In this document: one piece after another, positions 25,183 to 35,408 of the stretch
Layout: every line of letters starts with the position of its first letter
Position numbering within the stretch: the first letter of the stretch is position 1
Assembly: GCA_947626355.1 (NCBI GenBank)
Contig: CANQRV010000010.1
Location: 1-58,399 of the forward strand
Reading direction: 5' to 3'
DNA from: an uncultured Muribaculaceae bacterium
GTDB lineage: Bacteria > Bacteroidota > Bacteroidia > Bacteroidales > Muribaculaceae
Length of the DNA: 58,399 nt
Made by a program: the position numbers and the translations under genes
The notes under the pieces: generated by a model
What the model was told of the DNA's origin: nothing
Databases searched by the model: none
Seen by the model: only the letters and a program-made list of their open reading frames with translations

Positions 25183-26676
25183 ATGACCAAACGCATCAAA
25201 TCGCTTTACATCATTACCATCATCGCCATTGTCTCCTTTCTCGGGATGCAGGCCTACTGGCTTTACGGCCGCTATGAGTTCGCTCTCAGCGACTATGAAC
25301 GCTCCCTGAGAGACCGGGTCATGAAGTGTGTCGACGACTATAACGTATTCCGGGAGACACATACCGACCCGAGAGCGGACTCCGTGCGCGACAAAGGAAG
25401 CGACAGCGCGTTCTGCGTTCCGTCCTTCTCCCTCCAGCAGCAATACGGCGACTCCGTCAGGATCACGCGCACAGCGAGGATATATACCTATCTGTTTTCT
25501 GCCCATGAGCTTTTAGGTCTGCCGAAGGGTGCCGCTTTGACAGAGGAGCAGAAGAAAGAGGCAATCGCACTTGCCCAGATCCAGACAGCAGAACCCGCCG
25601 ACTCCGCCGTTTTCGACGCTTCGGGAGCTAAGGATGAATCGGAAGCCTGGATTGCCACGAGAAACGTCCAGACCCAACGCCAGTCCCCTTTCATCGCCGA
25701 GGGGCTCGACTCAGTGATGGACGCACAGGGAATCAAGGCGCGCATCTCCATGGCGCAGGCCGACAGCGCTGTCTGGGCAATCCGCACTGCATACCATTCA
25801 TCTCCCTTCAGGCCCGAAATCACCCTCACCATACCCTATTCGCAGCTGGAGGGGCGCACAGTGAGCATAGTCTGCCCGATAAATCCTTTCGATGTGCTCC
25901 CGGGAATGTGGCTGACACTCGTCATCACGCTGCTGGTGTCGTGTCTGCTGATAGTCTGCCTCGTGTTTCAGGTCGCCACAATAATGCGGCTCACGCGTCT
26001 CGACCGGATGCGCAACAGCTTCATCACCACTATGGTGCACGAGTTGAAACGTCCTGTCTCTACCCTGAAGATGTGTGTCTCAGGTCTTGGCAGCCACGGC
26101 ATGATGGCCGACGGCGAGGCCAGGAAAGAGATACTGTCGGCCACCAGGTCGGCGCTCGACAATCTTTCCGCCTATTTCTCACGCCTCCGCGACATAACCT
26201 TCAACAGGGTAGACCAGATTCCCCTCAATATCCAGTGCGTCAACCTCCACGCCCTATTCGACACCGTGGCGGCTGCCGTGCCCGTCCCCTCCGGAAAGAG
26301 CGTTGCCGTCGACAACGCCATTGATCCGGAGCTCGAGGTCTCGGCCGACCGCTCCCATCTCTACAACATACTCACCAATCTCGTGGAGAATGCATTGAAA
26401 TATTCGGGCCAGACGGTGGAGATCGCCGTCGATGCCGTCGTGGCCGACGGAGCCGTGAGCCTGAGCGTCAGCGACACAGGCAACGGTATCCCTCCGGGCG
26501 ACCTCCGCCATATCTTCAATCGCTTCTACAGAGGGAAGGCTTCCGCCGGCTCACAGCCCGGCATGGGGCTCGGACTCGCATACGTGAAGCTGCTCGTGGA
26601 GGCCCACGGCGGCTCCGTAGCCGCCGTGAGCCGGGTAGGGGAGGGCTCCCGCTTCACCATAACGCTTCCGCAATGA
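25183..26676 (+). CDS. Membrane sensor histidine kinase
   Basis: 497 residues. Transmembrane helices at about 8-28 and 245-270 flank a periplasmic sensor region. The cytoplasmic part has the H box (TTMVHELKRPVSTLK), the N box (LTNLVENALKYSG), the G1 box (VSDTGNGIP) and the G2 box (GMGLGLAYVKLLVEAHGG). It lacks a clear HAMP domain. Its stop overlaps the response-regulator start by ATGA. It is divergent from the GLPGLI/receptor operon, its likely regulatory target. The ATG lies 4 nt after the -7 box. Confidence 0.92.
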   Translation: MTKRIKSLYIITIIAIVSFLGMQAYWLYGRYEFALSDYERSLRDRVMKCVDDYNVFRETHTDPRADSVRDKGSDSAFCVPSFSLQQQYGDSVRITRTARIYTYLFSAHELLGLPKGAALTEEQKKEAIALAQIQTAEPADSAVFDASGAKDESEAWIATRNVQTQRQSPFIAEGLDSVMDAQGIKARISMAQADSAVWAIRTAYHSSPFRPEITLTIPYSQLEGRTVSIVCPINPFDVLPGMWLTLVITLLVSCLLIVCLVFQVATIMRLTRLDRMRNSFITTMVHELKRPVSTLKMCVSGLGSHGMMADGEARKEILSATRSALDNLSAYFSRLRDITFNRVDQIPLNIQCVNLHALFDTVAAAVPVPSGKSVAVDNAIDPELEVSADRSHLYNILTNLVENALKYSGQTVEIAVDAVVADGAVSLSVSDTGNGIPPGDLRHIFNRFYRGKASAGSQPGMGLGLAYVKLLVEAHGGSVAAVSRVGEGSRFTITLPQ

Positions 26677-27353
26677 ACAGACCGATCAAGATACTCCTCG
26701 TCGACGACGACTACCGCAACTCGATGCTTCTGCTGCGCTTCATCCAGGCGGCCGGATATGAGACGGCATACGCCGGTAACGGCCGCATCGGACTCGAGAT
26801 GTATGAGGCCTTCAATCCCGACCTCATCCTGCTCGACATCAACATGCCGGAGCTCGACGGTTTCGAGATGGCGCGCATCATACGCGAGCATGACAAAAAG
26901 GTGATCATCTTCTTCCTCACCGACCGCACGGAGAAGACCGACCGTCTCCACGGCTTCTCGCTGAAAGGCAACGACTACATCCCCAAACCGTTCTATCCCG
27001 AGGAGCTTCTGGCACGCATCAGCGAGCGCTTCGAGAGCATGACCACCTCCCGGGATGTGGAATACCGGCTCGGCGACACACTCTTCCGCCCCAACCTCTC
27101 CTCGCTCACATTCCACGGCGAGCCACATGCCCTCTCCGTGCGCCAGACCGAGATCCTGCTGATGCTTGCCGAGAACGTCGGACGCATCGTAGAGCGCGAG
27201 ACTATACTGAATGAGGTGTGGGGCGACGCAAGCTATGCCAACTCCCTTGCCCTCAACGTGCAGATCACCTACATCCGCCGCCTGCTCTCCGACCCGCGCC
27301 TATCCATCACCTCCATCAAGAAGAAAGGCTATATCCTCTCCGTGTCTGACTGA
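26673..27353 (+). CDS. OmpR-family response regulator
   Basis: 226 residues. REC domain (1-120) with the acidic pair Asp11-Asp12, phosphoacceptor Asp55 (LILLDINMPELDGF) and a late Lys (KGNDYIPKPFYPEELL). A winged-helix Trans_reg_C domain (about 130-226) follows, with ending RRLLSDPRLSITSIKKKGYI. It overlaps the kinase gene by 4 nt and should be its partner. It resembles the RprY-type Bacteroides regulators in the KGNDYIPKPF block, but I do not assign the symbol. Confidence 0.92.
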   Translation: MNRPIKILLVDDDYRNSMLLLRFIQAAGYETAYAGNGRIGLEMYEAFNPDLILLDINMPELDGFEMARIIREHDKKVIIFFLTDRTEKTDRLHGFSLKGNDYIPKPFYPEELLARISERFESMTTSRDVEYRLGDTLFRPNLSSLTFHGEPHALSVRQTEILLMLAENVGRIVERETILNEVWGDASYANSLALNVQITYIRRLLSDPRLSITSIKKKGYILSVSD

Positions 27354-27371
27354 TAATAGGAATTTATTTAT

Positions 27372-27379
27372 TATCTTTG
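27372..27379 (+). promoter_or_regulatory. -7 box (TATCTTTG) of the ABC ATPase/two-component operon
   Basis: A perfect TAnnTTTG match. An ATG follows after 4 nt (27384) and another in frame at 27399. Confidence 0.6.
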
Positions 27380-27383
27380 CGGT

Positions 27384-28196
27384 ATGATTCGCAATGATAT
27401 GGAAAAGAAAGTCACTGTCCGCATGCGCGACCTCTCCACAGGCTACTGCGGAAAAGGAGGCGACAGCATAATAATCACCCCCGGCATCAACTCGGAGCTC
27501 TGCTCCGGAGAGTTCACATGTCTGCTCGGCCCCAACGGAGCCGGAAAATCCACCCTTCTGAAGACCCTCTCGGGATTTCTTCCGCCGGTGGAGGGAGAGA
27601 TCGAGATCGCCGGGCGCCCCCTCTCCGAATACCGCGCCACGGAGCTTGCAAAAGTGCTCGGCGTCGTGCTCACCGAGAAGCCCCAGCTCGAGAACATGAC
27701 GGCCGAGGAGCTCGTGGGGCTCGGAAGAAGCCCGTACACCGGGTTCTGGGGCAACCTCGGATGCGCCGACCGTGAGGTCGTCGACCACGCCATCTCGCTT
27801 GTAGGTGTCGAAAGCCTGAGCGACCGGATGGTCAGCACCCTCAGCGACGGCGAGCGCCAGAAGGTGATGATCGCCAAGGCCCTCGCCCAGGAGACGCCCG
27901 CCATATTCCTCGACGAGCCGACGGCCTTCCTCGACTATCCCAGCAAGGTGGAGATCATGCAGCTGCTCCTCACCCTCGCCCGCGACGAAGGGAAGACCAT
28001 CTTCCTCTCCACCCACGACCTCGAGATCGCCCTTCAGATCGCCGACAGGGTGTGGATGCTCGACAGAAAGCTCGGCCTCGCCATCGGCTCTCCCGAAGAG
28101 CTCTCCCGCGACGGCTCCATAGCCCGCTATTTCGAGCGTCCGGGCATCACCTACGACCCCGAAAGCCGCACTTTCCATATCTTGAGAAGATACTGA
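27384..28196 (+). CDS. ABC transporter ATP-binding protein (FecE/iron-siderophore type), no permease nearby
   Basis: 270 residues if translation begins at the 27384 ATG, 4 nt after the -7 box; the ATG at 27399 (MEKKVTVRMRD) would give 265. Walker A is GPNGAGKST, the signature is LSDGERQK in place of LSGGQ, Walker B is AIFLDEPTAFLD with a switch His in STHDLE. The order and the FLDYPSKVEIMQLLL block match Bacteroidetes siderophore/cobalamin-type importers. No permease or binding protein is adjacent; instead a sigma-54 regulator starts 6 nt after its stop. Its membrane partner must lie elsewhere, or the ATPase has another role. Confidence 0.85.
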   Translation: MIRNDMEKKVTVRMRDLSTGYCGKGGDSIIITPGINSELCSGEFTCLLGPNGAGKSTLLKTLSGFLPPVEGEIEIAGRPLSEYRATELAKVLGVVLTEKPQLENMTAEELVGLGRSPYTGFWGNLGCADREVVDHAISLVGVESLSDRMVSTLSDGERQKVMIAKALAQETPAIFLDEPTAFLDYPSKVEIMQLLLTLARDEGKTIFLSTHDLEIALQIADRVWMLDRKLGLAIGSPEELSRDGSIARYFERPGITYDPESRTFHILRRY

Positions 28197-28202
28197 CGCG
28201 GC

Positions 28203-29521
<1,319 letters not shown>

Positions 29522-29525
<4 letters not shown>

Positions 29526-30811
29526 GACAGCTCGTCGTCTTTTATCTGGCTATCGCCGCCATAGTGGCTGGAGCGGTCGCCGGAGCCGTCTTTCTCGACG
29601 GAAAGCCGCTCGCCGCCGTCGAGATTCCGCTGGCTCTGGCTCTCTGCGCCATGCTGTCGCTATACCGCAGCGTGATAGCGCCGGTCCGCGCCCTCAACAC
29701 GGGCATCAACCTGCTGCAGGCACAGGACTTCGGCTCCCGCCTCGCCCGCGTGGGGCAGCCCGACGCCGACAACATCGGCGCCACCTTCAACCGCATGATC
29801 GACCTGCTGCGCGAGGAGCGCCTGAGGGTCATGGAGCAGAACCGTCTCCTCGACCTCATCATCGCCTCCTCGCCGATGGGTGTCGTGATCATGGATTTCG
29901 ACGGCAGGGTGGCCGATGCAAATCCGGCGGCGCTGCGCCTGCTCGGATGCCGCGACATCAAGGGAAAGCGTCTCATTGACGCCGACAGCGAGCTGGCGAA
30001 GGCCGCCGGAGCCATGAAGCCCGACGCCAGCGCCACCTTCCGTCTCGGCGACACGCATATCTACCGCTGCTCCACGCCCATATACCTCGACCGCGGTTTC
30101 CGCCGATATTTCGTGCTCATAGAGAGCCTGACCGAGGAGGTGAGGAAGGCCGAGCGACAGGCCTACGCCAAGGTGATACGCACCATCGCGCATGAGGTCA
30201 ACAACACAATGGCGGGGGTGACGCCCGTGCTCGACATCATGGAGATGGAGGCTCCGTCGGCAGAGCTCCGGCCGCTTCTCCATAGCTGCCGCGAGCGCTG
30301 GGAGAGCCTCGGCAGCTTCATCACGGCTTATGCCGATGTCGTGAAGCTGCCGCCTCCGCATCCCGTGAGGAGCGACCTCTGCCGGCTGCTCCGCTCGCTC
30401 CATCCATTCCTCGAGAGCCTCGGCTGCAACCGCGATGTGGCGGTGAGGCTCGAGGGCGCCGATGGCGAGATGCCCATGGAGTTCGACCCCATGCTCATGG
30501 AGCAGGCAATCGTCAACATAGTGAAAAACGGCGTTGAGAGCATCGGCCACGGAGGTGCCGTCGCCGTGACGCTCGACCGTCAGGGCGCCACGCTGACAAT
30601 CACCGACAACGGCCACGGAATATCCCCGGAGGCCGCATCCTCGCTCTTCACCCCGTTCTTCACCACTAAGGACGGCGGTCAGGGCATCGGCCTTATGACC
30701 GTGGCCGAGATCCTCAACGGCCACGGATTTCCATTCCGGCTGCATACTTCCGAAACCGACCGACTCACACGCTTCACCATAAAACTCACACCCCGATGGC
30801 CCGCGACCTGA
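29522..30811 (+). CDS. Membrane histidine kinase partner of the sigma-54 regulator
   Basis: 429 residues. Two N-terminal hydrophobic segments (about 4-55) with almost no periplasmic loop, then a HAMP-like helix (PVRALNTGINLLQAQDFGSR), a PAS domain (LDLIIASSPMGVVIMDFDGR), an H box (IRTIAHEVNNTMAGVTP), an N box (IVNIVKNGVESI) and a G box (ITDNGHGISPEAASSLFTPF then GGQGIGLMTVAEILNGHG). It is NtrB-like in its HEVNN H box. It overlaps the regulator gene by 4 nt and the WYL gene by 16 nt. The small sensor region suggests it senses a membrane or cytoplasmic signal. Confidence 0.92.
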
Positions 30812-31731
30812 TATCCCGCTACATCTGGATTGTAGACACACTCAACCGTTACGGCCACCTCACACGCGCCGACATCAACCGCTTGTGGATGCGCTCCTCC
30901 CTCTCCGACGGCAAGCCCATGCCCGAACGCACGTTCTTCCACCACCGGCGCGCCATAGAGGAGAATTTCAACATCGACATCAACTGCGACAGCCTCGGCC
31001 GATACTACATCGACGACGGCGGCTCGCGGAGCACCAAGGCTTTCACCAACATGCTGCTCGACTCGCTGGCCGTGGGCAACACCCTGCGAGAGGGGCAGGT
31101 GGCCTCGGAGAGGATCGACGTGGAGGAGGTGCCTTCAGCCCGAGAGTTCCTGGCCCCGGTGGCCGAGGCCCTGAGGCAGAACGAGAAGCTCGTCTTCACC
31201 TATGCCGGCTTCAACCGCTCGCGGGCTGAGAAGGGAATCGTGTTCCATCCATATTTCATGAAGCGCTACAAGCAGCGATGGTATATGGTGGGATTGCGCG
31301 AGAAAAGCGGCGACATACGCACCTACGCCCTCGACCGCGTCAGGGAGCTGCGGCTGCTCAGCGAGCCTTTCGAGATGCCGGCCGACCTCTCGCCCGACGC
31401 CATCTTCGGCAATATCATCGGCGTCACAACCTCCAAGGCTCCTGTCAGGACCGTAAGGATCATGGCCACCACCACCCAGGCGAAATATCTCCGGGCACTC
31501 CCGCTGCATCCCTCGCAGAGCGAGGAGCTACACGATGACTATTCCATCTTCACCTATCAGCTGAAGCTCAACTACGAGCTCGTGCACGAACTCCTCGGCT
31601 ACGGCGACTCCGTGAAGGTGCTCTCGCCGCCCGAACTAAGGGCGATGGTCACCACACAGCTCACCGACACCCTCGCGCTCTACGGCTTCAGCTGCACCCG
31701 CAGGGAGGAGGGAGAGGCCCTTCCGGGATAG
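30796..31731 (+). CDS. WYL-domain transcriptional regulator
   Basis: 311 residues. An N-terminal winged helix-type segment (ISRYIWIVDTLNRYGHLTRA, about 5-25, then DINRLWMRSSL) is followed by a WYL domain (about 140-220): QRWYMVGLREKSGDIRTYAL is the WYL-type core with the aromatic pair. The C-terminal WCX-like part (LPLHPSQSEELHDDYSIFTY) follows. WYL proteins bind nucleic-acid-like or nucleotide ligands and can act as repressors. Its start overlaps the kinase stop by 16 nt, so it is co-translated with the two-component system. Its DNA target is unknown. Confidence 0.88.
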   Translation: MARDLISRYIWIVDTLNRYGHLTRADINRLWMRSSLSDGKPMPERTFFHHRRAIEENFNIDINCDSLGRYYIDDGGSRSTKAFTNMLLDSLAVGNTLREGQVASERIDVEEVPSAREFLAPVAEALRQNEKLVFTYAGFNRSRAEKGIVFHPYFMKRYKQRWYMVGLREKSGDIRTYALDRVRELRLLSEPFEMPADLSPDAIFGNIIGVTTSKAPVRTVRIMATTTQAKYLRALPLHPSQSEELHDDYSIFTYQLKLNYELVHELLGYGDSVKVLSPPELRAMVTTQLTDTLALYGFSCTRREEGEALPG

Positions 31732-31781
31732 CCGCGTTGCAGTTTTCAGAAACGGGCGGCGGCAAAATCATGATTTTTATG

Positions 31782-31789
31782 TAACTTTG
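31782..31789 (+). promoter_or_regulatory. -7 box (TAACTTTG) before the CBS/nucleotidyltransferase gene
   Basis: A perfect TAnnTTTG match that overlaps the first in-frame ATG-like start (31787), so translation must start later, at 31811. Confidence 0.65.
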
Positions 31790-31810
31790 CGCAAACTTAC
31801 CCACACCGAC

Positions 31811-32887
31811 ATGCCATATCCACACCATATATCCCGAAGCGACTGCGCGGAGCTCCTCGAGCGTCACGCCATTGCCACAGGAATGACCATCCGCGAAGCC
31901 CTGGAGGCCCTCAACAGTCTCAGCGGCGACGAGATGACCCTCTTCGCCCTCGAGCCCGACGGCACGATGGCCGGCACAGTGACCGACGGCGACATACGCC
32001 GCGCGCTGATATCAGGCGCCTCACTCGACACGAGGGTAGGGGAAATGGCCCACCGCGATTTCCTCTTCAGCCCCCAGGGCGACGACCTCTATCCCACTAT
32101 AGCGGAGGCCCGCCGCCGCCACATCAAGCTGCTCCCCGTGATACGCGATGGCAGGGTGGCCGACATCATCGACCTGCGCCACACACGCACGTCGCTGCCG
32201 ATCGATGCCGTGCTGATGGCCGGAGGACGCGGAGAGCGTCTGCGTCCCCTCACGCTCGACACCCCGAAGCCTCTCCTCGAGGTGGGCGGCAAGCCTATCA
32301 TCGACTATAACGTCGATGAACTGGAGGCATGCGGCGTAGGCGACATCTACGTGACCGTCAACTATCTCGCCGACCAGGTGATCGGCCATTTCGAGCGGCG
32401 CGGAGGCCGGAGCCGCATCACCTGTGTCAGGGAGCCGCGACGCCTCGGCACCATGGGTAGCCTCACACTCGTGGAGGGGCTGCGCCACGACAACGTGCTC
32501 GTGATGAACTCCGATCTGCTCACCACCCTTGATTTCGAGGCCATGTATCTGCGCCACACCGCCGAGGAGGCCGACATGACGGTGGCGGCGGTGCCATACA
32601 CGGTGTCGGTGCCCTTCGCCATCATGCGCCTCGAGGGGCAGCGCGTGACGGGTCTCACCGAGAAGCCGACCTTCAACTATTCGGCCAACGCCGGCGTTTA
32701 CATATTGCGGCGCAGCCTCATAGCCGCCATGGAGAGAGGCGCCTATCTCGACGCCCCCGATTTCATGGAGCGCATGATTGCCGAGGGGCGCAAGGTCTGC
32801 TGTCATCCGGTGGAGGGCAGCTGGATCGACATAGGCTCTCCCGACGATTTCCGTTATGCCAACGAGATAATGAGCCACCGGCGGTAG
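31811..32887 (+). CDS. CBS-domain sugar nucleotidyltransferase
   Basis: 358 residues from MPYPHHISRSD; the upstream in-frame start at 31787 lies inside the -7 box. Two CBS motifs (about 10-120) precede the nucleotidyltransferase domain with its signature DAVLMAGGRGERLRPLTLDT and KPLLEVGGKPIIDYNVDELE. Proteins of this layout are GDP-mannose/NDP-sugar pyrophosphorylase-like and typically serve capsule or glycan synthesis. No glycan genes are adjacent; obgE follows after 39 nt. The substrate cannot be read from the sequence. It is intact. Confidence 0.85.
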   Translation: MPYPHHISRSDCAELLERHAIATGMTIREALEALNSLSGDEMTLFALEPDGTMAGTVTDGDIRRALISGASLDTRVGEMAHRDFLFSPQGDDLYPTIAEARRRHIKLLPVIRDGRVADIIDLRHTRTSLPIDAVLMAGGRGERLRPLTLDTPKPLLEVGGKPIIDYNVDELEACGVGDIYVTVNYLADQVIGHFERRGGRSRITCVREPRRLGTMGSLTLVEGLRHDNVLVMNSDLLTTLDFEAMYLRHTAEEADMTVAAVPYTVSVPFAIMRLEGQRVTGLTEKPTFNYSANAGVYILRRSLIAAMERGAYLDAPDFMERMIAEGRKVCCHPVEGSWIDIGSPDDFRYANEIMSHRR

Positions 32888-32926
32888 GCGCCCTATCTAT
32901 AATATAGCCCAAAAACAGAAAAGACA

Positions 32927-34096
32927 ATGGCAGAGAGCAACTTCATCGACTATGTGAAAATATTGTGCCGCTCGGGCAAGGGAGGGGCAGGAAGCCGCCA
33001 CTTCCACCGGGCGAAATACGTGCCCAAGGGAGGCCCCGACGGGGGCGACGGCGGGCGCGGAGGACACATCATACTGCGGGGCAACGGCCACATGTGGACG
33101 CTGCTGCCGCTGCGCTACCAGCGCCACATCTTCGCCACCAACGGGCAGAGCGGCGGCGCCGGGCGCTCTTTCGGACGCGACGGCGAGGACCGCGTGATAG
33201 AGGTGCCGGTGGGCACCGCCGTGTTTGACGCCGACTCCGGCGCTTTCATCTGCGAGATCACGGAAGACGGTCAGGAGATCAACCTGCTGCGCGGCGGCAA
33301 AGGCGGTCTGGGCAACTGGCATTTCGCCACCGCCACCAACCGCGCCCCGCGCTATGCCCAGCCGGGACAGCCCGGCATCGAGAAGGCCGTGGTGCTTGAG
33401 CTCAAGCTCCTCGGCGACGTAGGTTTGGTGGGATTTCCCAACGCCGGCAAGTCGACGCTGCTCTCGGCAGTGAGTGCCGCCAAGCCTAAGATCGCCGACT
33501 ATCCCTTCACCACCATGGAGCCCTCGCTCGGCATCGTGAGCTACCGTGGCGACCGCTCCTTCGTGATGGCCGACATCCCCGGCATCATAGAGGGCGCAAG
33601 CGAGGGGAAGGGTCTCGGACTCCGATTCCTCCGCCACATCGAGCGCAACGCCGTGCTCCTCTTCATGGTGCCCGCCGACTCCGCCGACATCCGCAAGGAC
33701 TACGAGACGCTGCTCCACGAGGTGAAGGAATTCAATCCCGACCTGGCCGACAAATGCCGGGTGCTCGCCATCAGCAAGAGCGACATGCTCGACGACGAGC
33801 TCCGCGAGGCCATTGCCGCTGAGCTGCCCGACGACCTCCCGTGCGTGTTCATATCGGCCGTGACCGGCCAGGGACTCACCGAGCTCAAGGACCTCCTCTG
33901 GCGCGAGATCAATTCGGAGGAGAACCGCGCCGCGGCCGCATCCATCACCCACCGCGATCTCGACGTGCGCCACCGTGTGCAGGAGGAAGACAATTTCATC
34001 TTCGAGCAGGAGCCTGGCGACGAAGACGAAGACATGAGCGACGAGGACTGGAACGACGAATACTGGGAGGAGGAGTCGAGCGTCAATCCCGACTGA
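32927..34096 (+). CDS. obgE: GTPase Obg/CgtA
   Basis: 389 residues. The glycine-rich Obg fold (1 to about 158, [20 protein letters not shown]) precedes the G domain: G1 [10 protein letters not shown]3 [21 protein letters not shown]4 ISKSDM in place of NKxD, G5 ISAVTG. The C-terminal tail is very acidic ([14 protein letters not shown], residues about 357-370). Obg is an essential GTPase that works in late 50S ribosome assembly and stringent control. The acyltransferase gene follows after 20 nt. The G4 motif SKSD is a variant worth noting. Otherwise normal length. Confidence 0.95.
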   Translation: MAESNFIDYVKILCRSGKGGAGSRHFHRAKYVPKGGPDGGDGGRGGHIILRGNGHMWTLLPLRYQRHIFATNGQSGGAGRSFGRDGEDRVIEVPVGTAVFDADSGAFICEITEDGQEINLLRGGKGGLGNWHFATATNRAPRYAQPGQPGIEKAVVLELKLLGDVGLVGFPNAGKSTLLSAVSAAKPKIADYPFTTMEPSLGIVSYRGDRSFVMADIPGIIEGASEGKGLGLRFLRHIERNAVLLFMVPADSADIRKDYETLLHEVKEFNPDLADKCRVLAISKSDMLDDELREAIAAELPDDLPCVFISAVTGQGLTELKDLLWREINSEENRAAAASITHRDLDVRHRVQEEDNFIFEQEPGDEDEDMSDEDWNDEYWEEESSVNPD

Positions 34097-34116
34097 CAGT
34101 CACTTCAGAGGCAATC

Positions 34117-34959
34117 ATGGCATCAGAACGCAAACTCCAGGTAATAGACCTGCACGACATACTCCGGCGTCGCATCGGCGGCTGGAAAGGGAAGTTGATT
34201 CCCGGATTCCTCATCTCGGCTCTCGAGAGGCTCGTGCATCAGGACGGCCTCAACCGGCTGCTGCGCGAGGCATGGCCTGCCGAGGGCTCGAAGTTCGCCC
34301 GCTCGATAATTGAGAGCCTCGGCATCACTGTGGAGATGGAGGGTCTTGAACTCCTTCCCGAGGGGCACCGCTTCGCCTTCGCCTCCAATCATCCGCTGGG
34401 GGGGCTTGACGGCATAGCGTTGATAGCGGTGTTGGGAGAGAGATACGGCGACGACAATATAAGATTTCTCGTCAACGACATGCTGATGAATGTGGAACCT
34501 CTGCATAAGGTGTTCCTGCCGGTCAATAAATATGGCTCGCAGGCCCGCGCCGCCACTAAGGCTATCAACGACGCATACGCCTCCGGGCGCCACATCTTCC
34601 AGTTCCCGGCCGGTCTCGTGTCGCGCCTCCACGACGACGGCTCCATATCTGACCTCGGATGGAAGAAGACCTTCGCGGCCAAGGCGTTGGAATACGGCCT
34701 CGACATTGTGCCGGTCTATTTCGAGGGGCTCAACAGCAGCCGGTTCTACAAGACAGCCCGGCTTCGCAAGAAGTCGGGCCTGAAAATAAATCTCGAGCAG
34801 GCGTTGCTGCCCGCCGAGATCTTCCGCTCGAAAGGGAAGCGTTTCCGCATAGTGTTCGGCACGCCGCTGTCGGCCGCGGAGCTGCGGGAGCGCCGTCCGG
34901 CGCCGCAGGAGCTCGCAGCCGAAATCAGGCAGAGGGCCTACGCCCTCGCCCGCCGTTAG
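34117..34959 (+). CDS. PlsC-like acyltransferase (glycerol/lyso-lipid type)
   Basis: 280 residues from MASERKLQVIDLHD; an earlier in-frame start (33841) overlaps obgE and is rejected. The active block is FASNHPLGGLDGIALIAVLG, with His92 and Asp98 (H-x5-D rather than the usual H-x4-D) and a nearby FQFPAGLVSR segment of the type that binds the acyl acceptor. It likely transfers an acyl group to a lysolipid in the inner membrane. It starts 20 nt after obgE, so the two are co-transcribed. The substrate (phospholipid, ornithine or glycine lipid) is not evident. Confidence 0.85.
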   Translation: MASERKLQVIDLHDILRRRIGGWKGKLIPGFLISALERLVHQDGLNRLLREAWPAEGSKFARSIIESLGITVEMEGLELLPEGHRFAFASNHPLGGLDGIALIAVLGERYGDDNIRFLVNDMLMNVEPLHKVFLPVNKYGSQARAATKAINDAYASGRHIFQFPAGLVSRLHDDGSISDLGWKKTFAAKALEYGLDIVPVYFEGLNSSRFYKTARLRKKSGLKINLEQALLPAEIFRSKGKRFRIVFGTPLSAAELRERRPAPQELAAEIRQRAYALARR

Positions 34960-34987
34960 CCGTAGGTTGCCGTCGATGCGCCGTCTT

Positions 34988-35347
34988 TCAGTCGGCGAGC
35001 ACGAACGTCACCGGGATTTCCACCTGCGAGGCCACGGGATTGCCGGCGTCATCAGTGGCCGGCGTCCATTTCGGCATTTTCTTCACGAGCCTTATGGCCT
35101 CCTGCTCGAGGTCGGGATCCACCATCCTGACGATCTTCAGGGTGCCGAGTGTGCCGTCGGCGTTGATCTGTGCCGACACCGTCACCACACCCTCCACGCC
35201 GTTGGCCTTGGCGGCTGCCGGATACACGAGGTTGGTGGTGAGATAGGTCTGCATCGCCTTGTCGCCTCCCGGATAGGTGGCTTTGGTGGCGGCGAGAGCC
35301 GGGATTGAGGCCATCAGTATGATGGCGAGTGCGAGAATATGTTTCAT
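34988..35347 (-). CDS. Small TonB C-terminal domain protein
   Basis: 119 residues. A signal peptide (about 1-20) is followed directly by a TonB C-terminal domain: AMQTYLTTNLVYPAAAKANG, then GVVTVSAQINADGTLGTLKI and VKKMPKWTPATDDAGNPVAS. There is no membrane anchor or Pro-rich linker, so it is an exported, free-standing energy-transducer-like domain. Such proteins are frequent in Bacteroidetes. It is on the minus strand, convergent with the acyltransferase gene and 61 bp from the HAD gene. Confidence 0.85.
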   Translation of the reverse strand: MKHILALAIILMASIPALAATKATYPGGDKAMQTYLTTNLVYPAAAKANGVEGVVTVSAQINADGTLGTLKIVRMVDPDLEQEAIRLVKKMPKWTPATDDAGNPVASQVEIPVTFVLAD

Positions 35348-35408
35348 ATCCTGTTGTTATAAATGTTCATCTGTTAGACAAGCCCGGAGGCCGAAGGTTG
35401 AATCGCTG

